Positions 36,383 through 37,153 of a stretch of DNA of 37,153 nt are shown here, one piece after another; position 1 is the stretch's first letter, and each line of letters begins with the position of its first letter. The notes beneath the pieces were generated by a model that ran no database searches, was not told where the DNA came from, and worked only from the letters and a program-made list of their open reading frames with translations. The translations under genes were made by a program, and so were the position numbers. This DNA is from an uncultured Microbacterium sp. (GTDB taxonomy: Bacteria; Actinomycetota; Actinomycetes; Actinomycetales; Microbacteriaceae): assembly GCF_937927635.1 (NCBI RefSeq), contig NZ_CALBRW010000032.1, forward strand, positions 1-37,153, read 5' to 3'.

Positions 36383-36968
36383 GTTGCCCAGGACGCCGGC
36401 TCACTCGATCATCGGCTCGTACTTCCGTCGTCGTGGCTGCTTGTAGTACTTCCTTCCACACGGTCACCACAGTGTCGTCCCCGTCTGGCGGTATGACAGC
36501 CATCCGTCATCGGCTCTTTCTGCCTTCAGTGACCTAGTCGTCGTACCGGATGTGTCGCGAGGATGCGCGCGAGCGGAGCCAGGTAGCCGCTTACCGGTGC
36601 CGCCCGATTCACGTACCCCGCCGCGAGTGCGGTCTCTTCGCGGACGTGGACCCGTCGGGCATCTGCAACGCGGCAGCGGGCCAACTTTGCTCTGAACGTC
36701 GAAGTCAGAAGCATCGCTATCGATGCGTCGTCGCCGGAAGATTGATGGCTTGATCTGGCCTTTCCGAACCGGTCTGTAGGCGTAGAGGGACGTGCCTATC
36801 GCTCAACGACGACGCAGCAAGTTTCACGGAGTCCGCACTTGTGGCGCCTCATCTGCGGGCCGGCGTGGTTCTCTGCTATCGGAGGCGTCTCGGGAGCGTC
36901 GCGATTGGATGTGGCCAGTTGCATCCAAGATGCACCTACTGCAACCGAGCCCGGGAGCGACTGCCACC
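36383..36968. other. 586-bp stretch without a recognisable gene
   Basis: Short open frames exist on both strands (for example 62 codons on the minus strand ending at 36526) but none has a ribosome site, a recognisable domain or the codon pattern of its neighbours. No clear hairpin terminator was found after hamB. It could be a decayed gene, or the right end of the element with its attachment site. Confidence 0.5.
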
Positions 36969-37153
36969 TCATGAGAATCGGGCGAGGGACAGAGAGAAGG
37001 CTGCCAGTATCACGGCGCTCAGGGCCATGGCCGTGTAGGAGCCGGTGGCGGCTGCGAGCAGGGGGCCAAGGGCGGGGCCGACCGCGCTGATGAGGGTGAT
37101 GAGCATTTGGAGTCTTGAGGGCCACTGATTATTGCGGTTGGGTGCCAGTCGAT
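36969..37153 (-). CDS. MFS transporter, C-terminal end only (5' part outside window)
   Basis: The frame enters at the right edge and ends at the TGA of 36971-36969. It reads RLAPNRNNQWPSRLQMLITL and continues ISAVGPALGPLLAAATGSYT, then a last hydrophobic helix ending SLARFS. RLQ followed by an SAVGPALGPLLAA helix and a final membrane span is the usual C-terminus of MFS drug-efflux-type carriers. Only about 60 residues are visible, so substrate and completeness are unknown. Whether it is element cargo or flanking chromosome cannot be told here. Confidence 0.6.
   Translation of the reverse strand, partial: RLAPNRNNQWPSRLQMLITLISAVGPALGPLLAAATGSYTAMALSAVILAAFSLSLARFS

Larger units (their letters stand above)
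27204..36968. mobile_element. Integrated element with tandem tyrosine recombinases, replacement ligase and Hachiman-type defence (right end not determined)
   Basis: The left boundary (27198-27206) is set by the abrupt end of ligase homology. From there, base composition drops (for example 32 G+C of 60 at 27421-27480, against 40 of 60 at 22621-22680) and TTG, GTT and CGT codons become common. Cargo order is recombinase, recombinase, ATP ligase, hamA, hamB. The right limit given is where the partial MFS gene begins; the true end may be anywhere from 36.4 kb to beyond the window, because the displaced 5' ligase fragment is not found. No terminal repeat could be matched by eye. The recombinase pair recalls Tn554-type transposons, which also insert site-specifically in a gene. 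Confidence 0.75.

Noticed and set aside
36526..36714. Possible small gene on the minus strand after hamB
   Set aside because: 62 codons with no ribosome site or recognisable motif; coding status not supportable.

Overview
The window is high-G+C actinobacterial chromosome, most likely Microbacteriaceae and probably Microbacterium. I infer this from codon use, frequent leaderless-type starts, a GuaB plus GuaB3 pair near GuaA, and a mycobacteria-like split NHEJ polymerase/ligase arrangement. No rRNA, tRNA or CRISPR array was seen.

Left region (1-26269) looks like ordinary chromosome. On the minus strand are two branched-chain amino-acid permease genes (livM partial, livH with an extra exported N-terminal domain). 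Then come guaB, a GPH-type sugar symporter coupled to an S1P-lyase-like PLP enzyme, and an AbiEi-N/DUF559 nuclease-like gene bracketed by two copies of a 75-bp palindromic repeat. guaB3 and a SURF1 gene follow, then a very large secreted nuclease/5'-nucleotidase, DUF3817-guaA-glycosyltransferase, and two small membrane-protein genes on the minus strand. The stretch ends with a glycerophosphodiesterase, a flavin-type PNPOx protein, the helicase PcrA, an SseB-family protein and the LigD-type polymerase domain of NHEJ. Purine synthesis (guaB, guaA) and nucleic-acid scavenging (the secreted nuclease) sit together.

Right region (about 27204-36.4 kb or beyond) is a horizontally acquired element. 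The host ATP-dependent DNA ligase gene (minus strand, partner of the polymerase-domain gene) is cut just after the place where its catalytic KxDGxR motif should be. The sequence then becomes visibly less G+C-rich. The element encodes two overlapping tyrosine recombinases, a complete but divergent ATP-dependent DNA ligase of the same family as the gene it interrupts, and a two-gene HamA/HamB (Hachiman-type) anti-phage module. A 586-bp stretch without a recognisable gene and the C-terminal end of an MFS transporter follow. The missing 5' piece of the host ligase is not in the window, so the right end of the element is not seen.

The main candidate for something new is this arrangement: a recombinase-driven defence element that breaks a host repair ligase at its active-site motif while carrying its own replacement ligase.
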